The position numbers were made by a program, and so were the translations under genes. Positions 13,096 to 25,870 of a DNA stretch of 64,000 bases are shown one piece after another. Each line of letters opens with the position of its first letter. Within the stretch, counting starts at the first letter, position 1. The stretch is from positions 1,170,710,670 through 1,170,774,669 of the forward strand of contig OY728137.1 in assembly GCA_963277665.1 (NCBI GenBank). The letters are read 5' to 3'. The notes beneath the pieces were generated by a model, which was given only the letters and a program-made list of their open reading frames with translations, was not told the origin of the DNA and ran no database searches. This DNA comes from Viscum album (lineage: Eukaryota; Streptophyta; Magnoliopsida; Santalales; Viscaceae).

Positions 13096-14500
13096 GGTCT
13101 TCCATCCCTAGAATATTGAAAACCATCATTGTATTGAAGGAGACAATGTCATTGCACATTAATTTAATTTATTAATTCAAATGTATCTTCCTGAATATGA
13201 AAAATATTCCACAAAACACACACTACATTAATGATTTTCACACCAGAATTTCTATTCCCTATAAAAAATATGCACTGACATGTATATTAATAAAGCACTC
13301 GACTATTATTAAAAATGATCCCATCTGATAACATGGATTGGATCAAACTAATAGTTTTTCAATTAAGATACCTGAAACACATTATGAAAATAGTTGAACC
13401 ATGGTTGCAATGCCAATAGGTATACCACCTCACTATCCCATTATAGTATCTCAAATGGGACTATGTATCAAAATGATAACTAGACCTTCTTCCCAAAACA
13501 ATGATGTCAAAGACATTAATAGATTCTCAAAAACATATAACCACACACCTCAAAAAAAATGACCATAAAATATGATCTACATATGATTTTGGACGACTCT
13601 GTTCCATCTAAATATGTTTCTTAATAAATCGAATCTTCAGTATCATTTCAATGAACAAGGATCACCCCAACCAATGAAGTCTCGTCTGTTTTCATCTAAA
13701 AATGGGGAGAATGAAAACGAAATCCATAAAATTCTTTGAAGGGATCCATATTTATCAAGGCATGAGAGATATTATTCTATGAGAACTACCCTAATGGCAT
13801 GTGCACCTCCCGTGAGCCACAAAAATACAATACACAGGCCCACGAAATGTTTTCGATCATTTGTATCATTAGTTCATATTAGTTGTCCATCTAAAGGTGA
13901 TATTCCATACTCATAGTCAACTAATTACCAAGTAATTTTTTCCTGGACTTATTGAAATGAGAGGTAATCCTCAGATCTATTTCTACATTATCAAAACATG
14001 TACTCGATTCATTTTTATAACTTTTTGGATATAGATTTTTGAAAAACCTATACTATATGAGACTCTTGAATAGGGATGAAATGATCCAAAATTGGTTTTT
14101 AATACACTATCATCCATATGCCATTGAGTTTAAAAACCATTCTTGGTATAATTATTAAAAAATCAAAATCAATATACTATAATTTCCAAAAAGGACTTGG
14201 TGAAGATTGAAACATTCTTGTTGGTTTCTTGATGTTGTTCCTTAGCTTGCTGACAAGATAAGAATATCAAAAAAAATCATCCACCCTTATTTAATTAAAA
14301 ATCCACCAAAAAAATTTCGTTCATCATTATATGAATCATTTGTATTCTTTTATAAAAAACCTATCTTTTATGGAGGTAATCATGAAGAAGTTGTTCCTGA
14401 CAAGCCATAGGTATGACCATCCATTTTTTGAACTACAACTGTGACCCCACATCGAGCTTCCATCACTCAATGATCTCCCAACCATTGATTTTTAACCTCA
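13096..14500 (-). pseudogene. E3 integrase remnant (C-terminal part of pol)
   Basis: The minus strand near 13570-13615 reads EQSRPKSYVDH, close to the AQSRQKSYAD motif found downstream of the integrase catalytic core in plant Ty3/gypsy elements. The rest lies in the expected position, between RNase H and the 3' LTR, but I cannot follow the HHCC zinc finger or the DDE core through the stops and frameshifts. A chromodomain would be expected at 13100-13400; I do not see a convincing one. Confidence 0.5.
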
Positions 14501-14759
14501 TACACACACATTTTATACCAGAAGTCTGTACCTCCTTAAAAATTTCTGCCAAATCAAAATAAAATTAAACAAAAATTAAAAATGAAACTTCAAATTGTTG
14601 CTCACATTCCAAGTACATGTCGATAAATATTGACAATAAATACATGTCTTCTGAATCTTATTTTCCAATAAAAGAATATGAAGTTATTTTTAATGCATCA
14701 TCCACAAAATTTGCATTACCCTATGCATAAATCAAGTAAATGTTGAATATTTAGAGATA

Positions 14760-15060
14760 CTTTATTCATATTATTTGTCTATAATTTAAATCCTTTTGTG
14801 AGAAAATATGTTTCATGATCATATGATTTGTAAACATAGTAAACTTATCCGCGAATAGGTAATGTCTCTATGTCTTCAATGCATAGACTACAATAACTAA
14901 CTCCAAATAATGTGTTAGGTACTTCGTATCATGAACTCGTAACAACACTAATCTATAATAAACTGCATGGTCTCCCTATATGAGAACACATCCTGACCCT
15001 GATCCCAAAGCATCACAAAACACCATGAACCCATTTCTTGATTCAAAAAAAATCATGACT
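14760..15060 (-). pseudogene. E3 RNase H remnant
   Basis: The minus strand reads, with stops, the RNase H series: FVVFCDALGSGSGCVL (family form DAS..GLGCVL), then KYLTHYLELVIVVYALKT (family form NYPTHDLELAAVVFALK), then RHYLFADKFTMFTNH and MKHIFSHK (family [20 protein letters not shown]). Ty3/gypsy RNase H degrades the RNA of the RNA/DNA hybrid during reverse transcription. The order and spacing match; the copy cannot be functional. Confidence 0.8.
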
Positions 15061-15329
15061 ATTTTTTATGTAAATAAGACATTCAATTAATTAATGGACT
15101 TATGACATCCCTCAGTCCATTTGAATAATACATTCATCCTAGTTAAATATGTCATTGGTGAGTCCAGTCATAAAAAATTAGGACCAAAGCGTCATTAATA
15201 ACCATCCAAACCATGGAAACTATATGTCTAGATGATGCTATTTAGGGGATTCCAAGATATTATATCTTATATAATTTTTGGTTCAAAAAAACATCTTTCA
15301 TGGATTATATGTCCAAGGAAACATACCTC

Positions 15330-15900
15330 TTATATCCCAAAATCGCAGTATGATAGTTTTTCATACAACCAACAATCCCTTATGATTTCCAACACTGTTA
15401 CAAAGTGTTGTTCAAGCACACACCTTATCCTTGAATACATGAATATGTCATCCACAAATTCTACGTGAAAATAATATATATACCATTGAAATATCTTATT
15501 CATCAATTCAATAAAAACTACTAGTTTATTCGTAAGACGAAAGGCATAAACACACACTCATATGGGATATATATAATCTTGAAAGTTGTCTTTGTAATTT
15601 ACTCCATCGAACCTTTAATTTGTGATATCATGATCATAGTTCAATTTTTAGAACCATTGATCTCCCCTCGATTGACAGAATATATCATCAATTCATTGAA
15701 GTAGATACATGTTCTTTATTATAATTTGGTTAATCTAATGACAATCAACACAAAACCAAAGAGTTCCATCCATCTTCATGAAAAACAACATAGGTTCTTC
15801 CCATAGATACGTGCTTATCCAAATAAACCCTTTACATTATAGGTCTTACAAAATAAATTTCAATTCCAATAATTCTATTGGTTCCATCTAATAAAAATTA
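15330..15900 (-). pseudogene. E3 reverse transcriptase remnant
   Basis: The longest open piece is 15330-15557 on the minus strand. It contains FRLTNKLVVFIELMNKIF (family FGLTNAPAVFMDLMNRVF), then FVDDIFMYSR, the catalytic (Y/F)xDD block, and the downstream HFVTVLEIIRDCWLYEKLSYCDF segment (family [23 protein letters not shown]). Upstream, 15560-15900 holds the broken N-terminal half, with a YVVFHEDGWNSLVLC piece that matches the PVLFVKKKDGSLRMC segment. The ORF on the opposite strand at 15232 is a shadow. Confidence 0.85.
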
Positions 15901-16179
15901 AGATGAAATAGGACGGGTCCCTAGAAAGAGATCAATAATAAACTATACATCACTTATAGGTGTAATACTTGAGAAATTTTCATTAGAAACAAAATGAAAA
16001 TTATCAAAAACCACTAGAAAACAACTATCATCAATATCGTCCACAGATCCCAAAGTCAAAACTGCTATATGGAATGAGATTACTCTATGTACTGATGATA
16101 ACAAGCCCATTTCTCCAACCTTAACATTCAATTACCCTCTATAGAGATGCTCGATGCTATTATCAATCATAAAACTATC

Positions 16180-16340
16180 ATGTTTTGAATAGTAGTTTAT
16201 GTGAGCCCTGGACATTGTGATCCAATCCATACCTCAGATTATACCATAGAAATCCTTTTACAATATAGAGAAATCCCATATCATCCCATCTCATTAAAAA
16301 ATCAGTGAACATTCTGTACACACAAAGGCTCAAAATTCTC
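16180..16340 (-). pseudogene. E3 retropepsin-linker remnant
   Basis: The minus strand reads GMDWITMSRAHINYYSKHD, matching the plant Ty3/gypsy segment GMDWL.....IDC....V that follows the aspartic protease. It sits at the correct distance upstream of RT. The catalytic D(S/T)G itself is not visible. Confidence 0.65.
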
Positions 16341-18300
16341 TTTGACCATGTGGATTTTGTATTTCTAAAACATATATCATCATCTCAACACTCCATCAAA
16401 TGATAATAACAAGAAAAAATAAATGAATTTGATCCACACATATCAAAAAATATTTTATAAGGGTATAATTTAAAAGATTCATACCTCTCATGTTTGATGG
16501 TCTAGATTGACGATCCACAAAAACCCACTCAGATCCATATAATTTCTCTCTTTATACACATTGTTCTCTATTTAAATATTGATTTTTACCCGACATAGGA
16601 TATATGGAATACATATAATCACCATGCCTAGATTTTTTTTAATAACGTGTGTTATTCTGTTAACCTCATCTCATTGAATCATATAACATCTACAACACCT
16701 GAGAAGTTTCGAGGACACCTAAACTCAGAGAAATTCAATAATAACACTGAAGAAGCCCCATATGATTGTAGTTGTGTAATGATCAAGGTTTTTTCACACA
16801 CTATATATTCATGTGATCTAAATAACCACCTTGAAAACATTGTAGTTTTAACTTTGGTCTTGGAGGAATATTTATCGATCCCACCATTTAATTCTGGGTG
16901 ATGATCTGACCATGGAAATAAGTGTCCATATTCCACTTGATCCCAATAGTAGTGTTCCCACAATATCACATATATATAAACATGATTCATCCTATAATAT
17001 CTCAGTAGATTTTCCTTTCATCTACTATCTATCCAATGTCCATCTTTGTATAATCCGTAATACAAATCACATCAAAATTCAATCGAATCTGATATCTCTA
17101 TCCAGACTCAAAAATACAACCCTTAAAAAAATTAGTAGCAATAACATCAGGTGAAAAGCACACCACATTCATGAATTTTACCAAAAAAACCAATGATAGA
17201 ATTATTTCATTGATTTATGATGAATAAGTCCTTCATTATTTGAATTTTGAATGTATGAGGATAGAATTGCTTGTTGACAAAATTACTCAAAATATTCCTA
17301 TGAAAGGCCTTGATCTAATTTACCCTAAATTAAAAAATCACACCACTAGCATGAAATATTGTTCAATATATACATCACCAACTTTAATTTTAGCTCTACT
17401 AGTGTTCCAATGAAATCGAAGTTCCTATTCAATATATCCAGCCACACTGTAGAATTCTCTGGTATTGAATAACCCCATATAATGGATGGATTCTTCTTCA
17501 AGAACTAGACTGAATTATTAAATTTCATTGGTTCAACCCTATGATTTCCTATTACCACATCCTAGAATTCTTGGAAAATACTATAAGATAGATTTCGGTT
17601 CACCTCTGGATCATGTGAAATCTGGTTCTTAACAGCTCATTCCAGTTGGTTCCAACAATGCCTACCAAGATCCATTTTATATATTGAGAACATCTGTCAT
17701 CTGTATCACTCAATATAATCTGAATGCATAACATTTAAAATTATAGCAAATAATACTATGACAACATTTCATTGAAAAATTATTTATTTTCCACATTCAA
17801 CCAATTCAATAAATTTCACAATTGATTTGGAAAGTCAAACCATTTTCAAAATAAAACAACCTTTCTCAAAATCATTTATTTGAAAACAATTTCCACAATT
17901 TTCAAAAATAAACACATTTCACCATTTAATAAATCATTACTAATAATTAAATATTCACTCTTAGTTGTATGTTATTTTCTCGAAATCATGTCATTCTTAT
18001 CTCATTGGATTAACCCATAATAATGAGATTTAAAATCTTATATGTGTCTCCAAAACACTTATGTTCCCAACTCCCAAGTTACATGAAGTTAAATATAAAA
18101 TGGTTAGATATATCTTTTTATTCTCTTCATTTCATGATCCAATGATCCTAATCCTTTTTACCTAATAAAAAAAGTATATGATAGAATTAATATAACCTAC
18201 AATAATGAGAAAACTAAGGACAACTTGTTTGGCAAGTACCGTCCTTGATGACATGACATTTACCATAGAAATATTTGGAAGAGCAATGAATGTTACAAAT
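16341..18300 (-). pseudogene. E3 gag/leader region, strongly decayed
   Basis: This lies between the protease remnant and the 5' LTR, where gag belongs. The minus-strand frame 16679-16990 (103 codons) is the longest opening, but I do not recognise a gag core or zinc knuckle in it, and the opposite strand is equally open. At 18287-18299 a TGTTACAA word stands where the reverse complement of the primer site (TGATACCA) is expected, which fits tRNA-Met priming but is weak. Confidence 0.45.
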
Positions 18301-18963
18301 TTTAACATTTATCCCCCCCTCATTGGCTTGATATGGAGGAAGGACAGAAATTGGGCATATGAAAAATCCCAAAGATGCCAAAGGTTGAAAATAAATTCAA
18401 TGGGATTCATTAACAATTGGGGGATGATTATCTCTTTAAAAACAATACAACCATACAAACATTACAAAAATCAATAAAACACTACATAATGAATGATATA
18501 AATGAAAGTACCCTAAATTTAATACCATCTATATCAATACCATCTAAATTAGAGTACCACAACAAGAGACAAAAAACATCCCAATAAATCGTGAAAGTCA
18601 TATCAAACAAAACCAAAAGACTCCAAAAAAACCTCCAAGCTCAACCTAGATCCAATAACCATCTCTACAAAACATCCCATGTATCACTAAGAACTAGTGG
18701 ATAAATGTGATACTTTAAATTTTCCAATCTACATATAAAATATATATTAAACCAAAAAATGTGAACAACAAGGGTGACTAATGAAACTCATTAGGCTTTC
18801 CCAAAATGACTTCCCAACTCATGCCACTATGATAGAACATGTTACCACATTTATATAAAATAACATATATAAAAACCTTTCAAAACAATTCAACAATTTA
18901 AATCAAAGACTAACAATTTCATGCCAAAGTATATTTCTAAATTAAATCATTTTCCAAAGAAAA
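18301..18963 (-). repeat. E3 right LTR, part 1
   Basis: Aligns with 11057-11702 of the left LTR, for example the CCATC.ATATCAATACCATCTAAA.TAGAGTACCAC region near 18525 against 11277-11310. The alignment breaks exactly at the TGTAACGTCC start of E4 and resumes at 29624. Confidence 0.8.
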
Positions 18964-19855
18964 TGTAACGTCCCGGATCCGGGTGCCACTAAATTGGTGA
19001 CCCGAACCTGGTTGGTCACATGACCTCAAACGCATTTCCCCAAACTCTAGAGGATACTTACTAGAATCAATGGCCTAGGTCTGATAGTGGGGAAACTATG
19101 CCCTTATATTTCGAAGTGTAACGCAGCGGAACAAAATACCAACATACAAGAGCAGAAGCAGTAGACAATACCAATGATGAAAAGGACACAGTACTGAAGT
19201 AAAGAAATGACCAAAATTCATATATAATGATGAAATATATCCCTAAGTCAATGAAAGAAGATACAATAGGATAAATTTCAATCTAAAATAATACAATACA
19301 AGGGATAAATTCAGAAAAGAAAAATAAAACATCCCCACAGGAACTCAGCAACATCGCAAGCCTAGGGTCCATCCCATGCTCTCCTACTCCTCTGCAAAAA
19401 AACAAGTACCATTATAGAGACTCTTTCCCTTATCCACACATGCAGAAATATAATCTGTTTGGGCCCATGACATGACCCAAACAGGGTGTGAGAAATAAAT
19501 CCTAGTAGGAAACCACCAATGACCTGTGCCCAACAATTAGTGAATTTGTGCAACAGTAGTGTGCAGTAATGAAAATTCAGTAAACTAGAATGTACTCAAA
19601 AGCAGCTACTCCTACCAGTTCCATTTCCATTAAATTATTATATATAAATTCATCATAATTGAATTTTATGTTCCCAAGACTCAGCCTTAGCAGACAATCA
19701 CCTAAACAGTCCCACTACAAAACTACAATATGCTATCTAACAATTACAAGGTAAAACAATACCAAGCCTATGCTTTAGCATGGCAGATATAACATGTGAA
19801 ATTCCCATAGGGAATATGCAATGTAAATGACATCCTCAGAAGTGAAAAACCATAC

Positions 19856-20045
19856 ACTCAGGTAATGATAATCAAAACCCTCAGGTGATTTTTCTTAGGC
19901 ATAATGAATATTTCCCTCAAGCGTATGAGATAATTCCCTCAGGCACGGAAGAAACTGCCCACAGATATAAAAAAAGTATCCCTCAGGCTAAACAAAAACA
20001 TTTTCCCTCAGGAATGAGAAACACTTCCCTTAGGCTAAATATGAA
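19856..20045. repeat. CCCTCAGG minisatellite in E4 left LTR
   Basis: About seven imperfect units of roughly 25-33 bp, each carrying a CCCTCAGGY core (also CCCTTAGGC, TTCTTAGGC), separated by A-rich spacers. The right LTR carries the same array at 28364-28545, so it is part of the family LTR. Confidence 0.75.
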
Positions 20046-20659
20046 ACCGGTCTAAGACTAACACATAAGAAAGTAATTATATATAGTTTCTCTCAATAAA
20101 ACATAAATGATGCTAAATCATGGCATACCCTCGGGTATCCTGACCAAATGGATGAACTAGGGAAACACACCCTTGGGGTGGCCCTAGATCTAAGAAATGA
20201 TTCCAAAAAATAGTTTATAATTATCATCAAGTTATCTATGCAATTGTAGATATCACAATCAATCAATGCCTCATCTATATGACACCCCAAACATGGGCAT
20301 ATAGCCGAATGGTACACAAAAACACTCAACAGTTGGAATTAAATATCAAACCGCCTACATCGATCTCCACTGATCGATTTATGTGAATATGCCTCCTGAA
20401 TAAACCAAGAATGGAGTAGATCAGGGATAAAATATTTCCCATTCAAAATTAAAAAACATCGCCTTGAGAAAGAATTGGAAGGAAAGACCTAAGAAAGAGG
20501 AAGGTCTTACCCGCTCTGTCCAAACGAGATCATCGACAGAAGAATCAGAATCTCCGTGAGCGTTCTGGAGACCCACCAAACCTTGGCCATCTCTCTCGGT
20601 GCTCAAAACACATCCAATTCCTCCTCTACCAAATGAAGAGGCTATTGTCTGATTTAATC

Positions 20660-20995
20660 ACAAAAAAAGTACACAACATGTACTCTCAAGTACATGATGA
20701 GTACTTTTAATTTTTTAACTGTTCCCCTGGTGGGTCCTTTTCTCCGCCATGTTGTTCATCTGTCGAAATGATTACATGGTGTGTATTTCTGAATACACGA
20801 TGTGTACTATCACTCCACTGGTGGCTTCTCCCATGACCTTACTGTTCACTTTTCGACTGATTACATGAAGTATAGGGTACACGACGTGTAGTCATTTTTT
20901 ATACCCTTCATCGCCGACATGCCTACACGCCCTATGTAGTCATCCCAGATAACCAAAGTACATGACGTGTGGAAAATTACATGGCGTGTACCCAA
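20660..20995. repeat. Cluster of TACACG/CGTGTA palindromes in E4 left LTR
   Basis: At least seven imperfect inverted repeats of the form TACACGRYGTGTA occur, e.g. ATACACGATGTGTACT near 20800, GTACACGACGTGTAGT near 20877 and TTACATGGCGTGTACC near 20977. On the minus strand this is the start of U3. The same cluster occurs in the right LTR (29185-29515) and a larger one in the internal leader (25870-26800). Confidence 0.75.
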
Positions 20996-21124
20996 AAAAT
21001 TTGGGAATTTTCCCCATTTTCCTTATTTTCACAAAAACCCTTAATGAAATGGGAAAAGAAGAATCTTGTACCTCAAGAATAAGAACTGGGTTCTTAGAAA
21101 CATACCCCCTTAAAAAAATTCATC

Positions 21125-21260
21125 CCCGAATTGTCCTTCTAATGATGATGAAGATAAAACTCAGAACAACTATTGCCACTGAGCATGTATGTCAGTCTCC
21201 TACTCCCAGGATACGTCCTTCACTAGACTATGCTTCCATAGCACCCATATGAGAGGAACT
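21125..21260 (-). pseudogene. E4 chromodomain remnant
   Basis: The minus strand just inside the 3' LTR reads VLWKHSLVKDVSWE, a stop, then ETDIHAQW. This matches the chromodomain signature of plant chromovirus integrases (VLWRN....EATWE.E..M). In autonomous members it is the C-terminal end of integrase. It is broken by at least two stops here. Confidence 0.75.
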
Positions 21261-21429
21261 GACCGGCATCAGAGAACCTACATGCATCTATCAATAATAT
21301 GAATCAGATGATCCTAAATGGATGCATCAGCCAAATGTTCAAGCTCCTTGGGCTGAAAGATGTGAGATGGGTCTGAGTGATAACAACGTAACTGAGATAC
21401 ATGGAAGATGTCATACATTTCCCAGTACC

Positions 21430-22460
21430 TTTGCGGTAACTACAACTGATAGGCAACCGGCCCAACTCTCTCCATAATCTCAAATGGCCCCACATTCCTT
21501 GGTGAATGTTTAACATGTCTCTTGATCTGCCTATGTCCCATCCTAGGTGAAACATTCAAGAAAACCTGATCCCCAACCACAAACTCAAATAATCTTCTAT
21601 GGTGATCGACATAAGATTTCTGACATGACTGTGCAGTTGCCATCCACTTATGAAACAACTAGACATGCTCTAAAGTATCCAACATGAGACGTGGTCCCAG
21701 TAATATTGCCTCACCTACCTCCAACCAGCATAGGGGTGATTAGAAAGGCCTACCATATAAATCCTCGTAAGGTTCCATCTCAATAGTTGCCTGAAATTTT
21801 TTATTTTAGGAATACGCATCCAGGGGTATGTGCTTCTCCCAAGACCCCCCAAAGTCCAGGATTAATGAACGCGTCATGTCCTCTAGCACCTGTATCGTAC
21901 TCTCTGACTGGCCATCTATCTGAGGGTGGTAAGCTGTGCTTAGAGGCAGCTACATACCCAGTTCCCCTTGAAAACACTACAATGAACGAGACATAAATCG
22001 AGAATCTCTATCTGAAATGGTAGAATGAGGAACCCCATAAAGATGTACCAACACTCAGATATACAACTTTCTGAGATCGTCAACACCAAAGGTCTCCTTG
22101 ATAGGCAAAAATTGAGATACCTTCGTAAGTCTGTCCACAACAACCCACACAGAATAATATCCTTGAGGTGACCTTGGAAAACCAATCACGAAGTTCTTAA
22201 TGACATCATACCATTTCCACTCTGGAATGGGTAACTTCTGTAACAGTCTGGCTTGCCTATGATGATCCACCTTCACCTGCAGACAGGTAGAACATCTCGC
22301 AACAAAAACAGCTACTTCTCGTTTCATACCCAGCCCCAATACCAACGTCTCAAGTCACAGTAAATTTTGGTTACATTAGGATGTACTGCCCAAGCTAAAG
22401 CATGAAACTCCCACATCAACTCTTCATGTATATTCCCAAGAACCCACACTCATCTATGGA
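21430..22460 (-). pseudogene. E4 integrase remnant
   Basis: Minus-strand frame 22055-22345 contains GMKREVAVFVARCSTCLQVK (the second half of the HHCC zinc finger), PIPEWKWYDV and VWVVVDRLTKVSQFLPI, the start of the catalytic core. Frame 21440-21658 contains AQSCQKSYVDHHRRLFEF, VGDQVFLNVSP and SPRNVGPFEIMERVGPVAY, the GPY/F region. Integrase joins the DNA copy to the chromosome. The domains are in different frames, so the gene is dead. Confidence 0.9.
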
Positions 22461-22699
22461 TATGCAGTACCTCATCATCATCTATCGTCCAACCGAGAGG
22501 AGTGTCCTCACTTTCCACCGACTCCTGTAGAACTAGGCCTTCCAAATCTAATAGATGTCTCATCATCACTCTATCTAGGAGGGTGGAAGTCACAACTAAG
22601 GAAGAAATATAGTCTTGCCTTTGATTATCGTGCATGTCTAAATGCATCTCATAGAACAAAGACATGAGCTACCACTCACCACTGGCCTCCTGCACAACC

Positions 22700-23010
22700 T
22701 ATAACTGAGTCCTCATACTCAATGCATTAGCAACTGTGTTACCCTTACCATGTGTATAGGAAAGCTCGAAGTCGAAGGACTGAAGGTATTCAACCCACCT
22801 TCACTGTCTTATATTCAAGTCATGCTGGGTGAAGATATATTTGAGACTTTTGTGGTCCGTAAACACCACAAAATTCTCTCCCAAGAGATAATGTCTCCAA
22901 CAACGTAACACATGAACAACTAAAGCCAACTAGAGATCATGCATCGGGTAATTCCTCTCATGTGGCCTCAACTTCTGTGACCTGTACGCAACTACTCAAT
23001 CACCCTACAC
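22700..23010 (-). pseudogene. E4 RNase H remnant
   Basis: The minus strand reads [23 protein letters not shown], a stop, then RWVEYLQSFDFELSYTHGKGNTVANALS, the standard C-terminal RNase H and connection region of plant Ty3/gypsy elements. Only the C-terminal half is easily followed. Small plus-strand frames here are shadows. Confidence 0.85.
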
Positions 23011-23169
23011 CAACACTATTCCTAGACCAATACCTAACGCATCACAATAAATTTTATAGCTCTTCCCTTTATCTGGAAGTATTAGTACTGGTGTTGATGT
23101 CAGTCTTCCTTTCATCTCTTGAAAGGTGGTCTCGCACATTTCTAACAAATCAAACTTCACACCCTTCTT

Positions 23170-23870
23170 AGTCAAACCCATCAACGGTGCTCCTATGTTG
23201 GATAATTCCTATATAAATCACCATTAGCAACCATCCATCCCCAAGAATCCCCATATTTAAAACACATTCTATGGCAGCTCCTAGGAAACTACAATTGTCA
23301 CTTTCTATGGGTCTACTACAACTCTTGCCTCTGAGATTATATGACACATGAAGTGTATCTGGTCCATCCAAAAGTGGCACTTTGAGAGCTTATCATGTAG
23401 ATGATGATCTCTTAGTGTACTCAGAACGATCTCAAGATGGGTTGCATGGTCGTGTCTAGTGTGATAGTACACAAAGTTATCATCCACGAAGACTACAACA
23501 AAATAATCCAATTACGGGTGGAACACATGATTTTTTAGAGCCATGAAAACTATTGGCGCATTTGAGAGTCTGAATGGAATGACCAAGTACTTGTATTGAC
23601 CATATCTACTCTGAAAAGCTGTAAGTGGTATGTCGGATGGTCTAACGCATAACTGATGATATCCGGATCTCAAGTCAATATTTTAGAACAATCGTGCTCC
23701 TCAAAATTCATAAAAAATATCATCAATCCTCGGCAAGGGATATCGGTTATTAACCGTCAACTGGATCAGCTTCTAATAATCCAAAAAAAGTATGAGGGTA
23801 CCGTCTGCCTTCTTAGAAAAAAGGACAAGAAAAAGCCCAAGGAGAAGTACTGGGATGGATGAAACCCTTT
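23170..23870 (-). pseudogene. E4 reverse transcriptase remnant
   Basis: Minus-strand frame 23305-23511 reads YFVVVFVDDNFVYY, the catalytic FxDD block, followed by HLEIVLSTLRDHHLHDKLSKCHFW and the FMCHIISEARVVVDP end that corresponds to FLGHVIS..GI.VDP. The upstream fingers and palm (to about 23870) are present but broken. This polymerase would copy the element RNA into DNA. Confidence 0.9.
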
Positions 23871-24179
23871 GCTTGTAACTCCCAAAACTGCCGTTTGAGC
23901 TCCTGTAACTCTTGTGTAGCCATTATATAAGGAGGAATGGACACTGGTGCTGCTCCTAGCACTAGCTCAATAGAGAAATCCACCTATTGCTCTGGAGGAT
24001 GTCCTGAAAATTGATCTGGGAAGACATCCCTGAAACGATAAACAACTGGAGGGAAATTCATCTGGAAATTTCCCTGGTAATCCAGATAAAAACTCATAAT
24101 CTGGCCTGTCACTCCACCTCACCCACGATGCTCGGGTCCAGGCCGACTCGCCTTGACATCCCATTCACCCTTGTATAGA

Positions 24180-24490
24180 CACTCTCTACCCTCTGGTGAT
24201 GTGAAACTCACCCTACAATAGTAGCAATCTATAGAGGCTCAAAAAGGTACCAACCAGTCTATCCTAAGAATGATTTCACAGCTCGTCATCTCTAAGATGT
24301 AGAGGTCCCATAGAAAGTGACACCCACTAACCTATAGGGGGAACTCCCTGCACTGATGCACACCTACCGTTATAATCACCAACGGAGTTTCTAGTGTCAT
24401 AACATCGGGAAAAAAAAGAAACACAGAGCCCAAGGCTCTCCACAATGGGAACATATATAAAGTTATGTGTAGAACCAGTATCGAAAAGTA
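24180..24490 (-). pseudogene. E4 aspartic protease remnant
   Basis: The minus strand reads DTGSTHNFIYV (family DSGATHSFIS), then ETPLVIITVGVHQCREFPL and LRIDWLVPF (family LGMDWL). The catalytic Asp-Thr-Gly is intact, but stops occur further on. Retropepsin cleaves the Gag-Pol precursor. Confidence 0.85.
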
Positions 24491-24779
24491 CTGAAGACAA
24501 AACAAAAGTTACTAGAATAGTACCTCTGATAGTGGAAGATCAGAGATCTTGCTCTTGTTGGGTCTGTTGCACTACATATGCCTACCCATGTGTTGTGGCC
24601 CTGCCACACATCATGGATACCATAAGCTAACCCACCCTACTGTCTTTGAGATCCTAGTGTCTGGATTCCAAAACCACGACCACCACCTCGGCCTCTACAT
24701 CCCGACGTATCCCACATCACCGATTGGTAGGAAGCTACTGGCCCTGCTCCTACATGCGATGTCTGCACAGAACCCCTGT

Positions 24780-25480
24780 CATAATCCACTGGTGGAAACG
24801 CCCTACAAAAGTGCTGCAGATGACCCATCTTGCTGTAATCTCAGCACTCCACTAGGTCATGTGGACATTGAGGCCTCTTGTTCCCCTCTTTACCCCACTA
24901 GCAGCACCTCACCTGGCCACCTAAAGAGTTCTTATATCTCGTACAACCACTGTGAGAGAAATCCATCTACCTCTTCCTCTTACTGGTAGAAATTGTACCA
25001 AAAACTGGTGTCGAACTGCCCGGGCCTACACCACTAGCTTCTCATAGGTTCCTCTCTATAATCAGTTCCTGGTTCACAATAGCATGCATTGTAGGCAACC
25101 TAAAAAAGTTCACCAGCACTTGGATGTCATATAGAAGACCTTACTCAAAAATTCAAGCCCTCAATGTATCATCAGCCACTAGAACAGGTGCAAAGCATTG
25201 TAGCTTGGTGAAGCAAGCAGAATAATCCATCACTGACATAGCGCTCTGCTACAGATTCATGAACTCTCAAGCTCGATCTTCCCTCTGCGTCTCTAGAAAG
25301 AAAATGTCATAGAAGACTGCATGAAAATCCTTCCATGCCATGTTTAATTGATGCTTAGTCTAGGTGTTAAAATTCCACCACATTTTGGAAAAATCACACA
25401 ACATGTATGTAGAGAGCATGAGCCTCCGGCCTGGAGGCTTCTCCAGATGCTCGAAGACAGTCTGCATAGAACCCTGCCAT
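24780..25480 (-). pseudogene. E4 gag remnant with zinc-knuckle trace
   Basis: The minus strand near 24800-24845 reads SKMGHLQHFCRAF, the second half of a CCHC knuckle (C..C....H....C). Further upstream it follows the plant retrotransposon gag core: CDFSKMWWNF, FHAVFYDIFF, MSVMDYSACFTKLQCFAPVLVADD. Gag forms the virus-like particle and binds element RNA. The frame is interrupted several times; the plus-strand 146-codon frame 24549-24989 is its mirror and not a gene. Confidence 0.85.
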
Positions 25481-25870
25481 GAATCATGGCCTATGGTCTG
25501 CCATCCCATAAAAACGTAGGTGGATGCTGCAGCGGAAATATACAAGTCAGTTATTCCATAGATGTGGTATCCAGTGGTGCTCCCTGGATGGTCTGCATGA
25601 ACCGCATGAATCCTTCACGGAACTATGACTCCGCGCCTATGTTTGGTATAACGGCAGGCGCCACATTTGGTTCTTTTAGAGGATCCATCAGTAGCCCATG
25701 GCCGACCATCTCTGGAGTATACTCATCGCTGCTCTTCTGGTGAACAACTCGAGGCTGTCTCGGTGGCATTACTCTACATGGTCAAACACATGCCTTAGAT
25801 TAAGATCAACAAGGACTGAAAACAAGGCTTGTAGGAATGGAAAATGGGAAAAAATAATTCATGTTTTAAT
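25480..25870 (-). pseudogene. E4 gag N-terminal region, decayed
   Basis: Lies between the recognisable gag core and the palindrome-rich leader. Small frames exist on both strands (61-85 codons), but I recognise no domain. The start codon of gag cannot be placed. Confidence 0.4.

Larger units (their letters stand above)
18964..21102 (-). repeat. E4 left LTR (3' LTR in element orientation)
   Basis: Starts TGTAACGTCCCGGATCC and ends TTCTTAGAAACA on the plus strand. A pyrimidine run (TACCCCCTTAAAAAAATT, purine-rich on the minus strand) follows immediately and is the plus-strand primer tract. It contains a CCCTCAGG minisatellite and a cluster of TACACG-type palindromes. Small frames at 19362, 20093 and 20421 are chance openings. 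Confidence 0.9.

Noticed and set aside
24549..24989. Longest plus-strand frame in the window (146 codons)
   Set aside because: It lies antisense to the E4 gag and zinc-knuckle remnant, whose residues are recognisable on the minus strand; low-complexity His/Ser/Pro composition fits a shadow frame.
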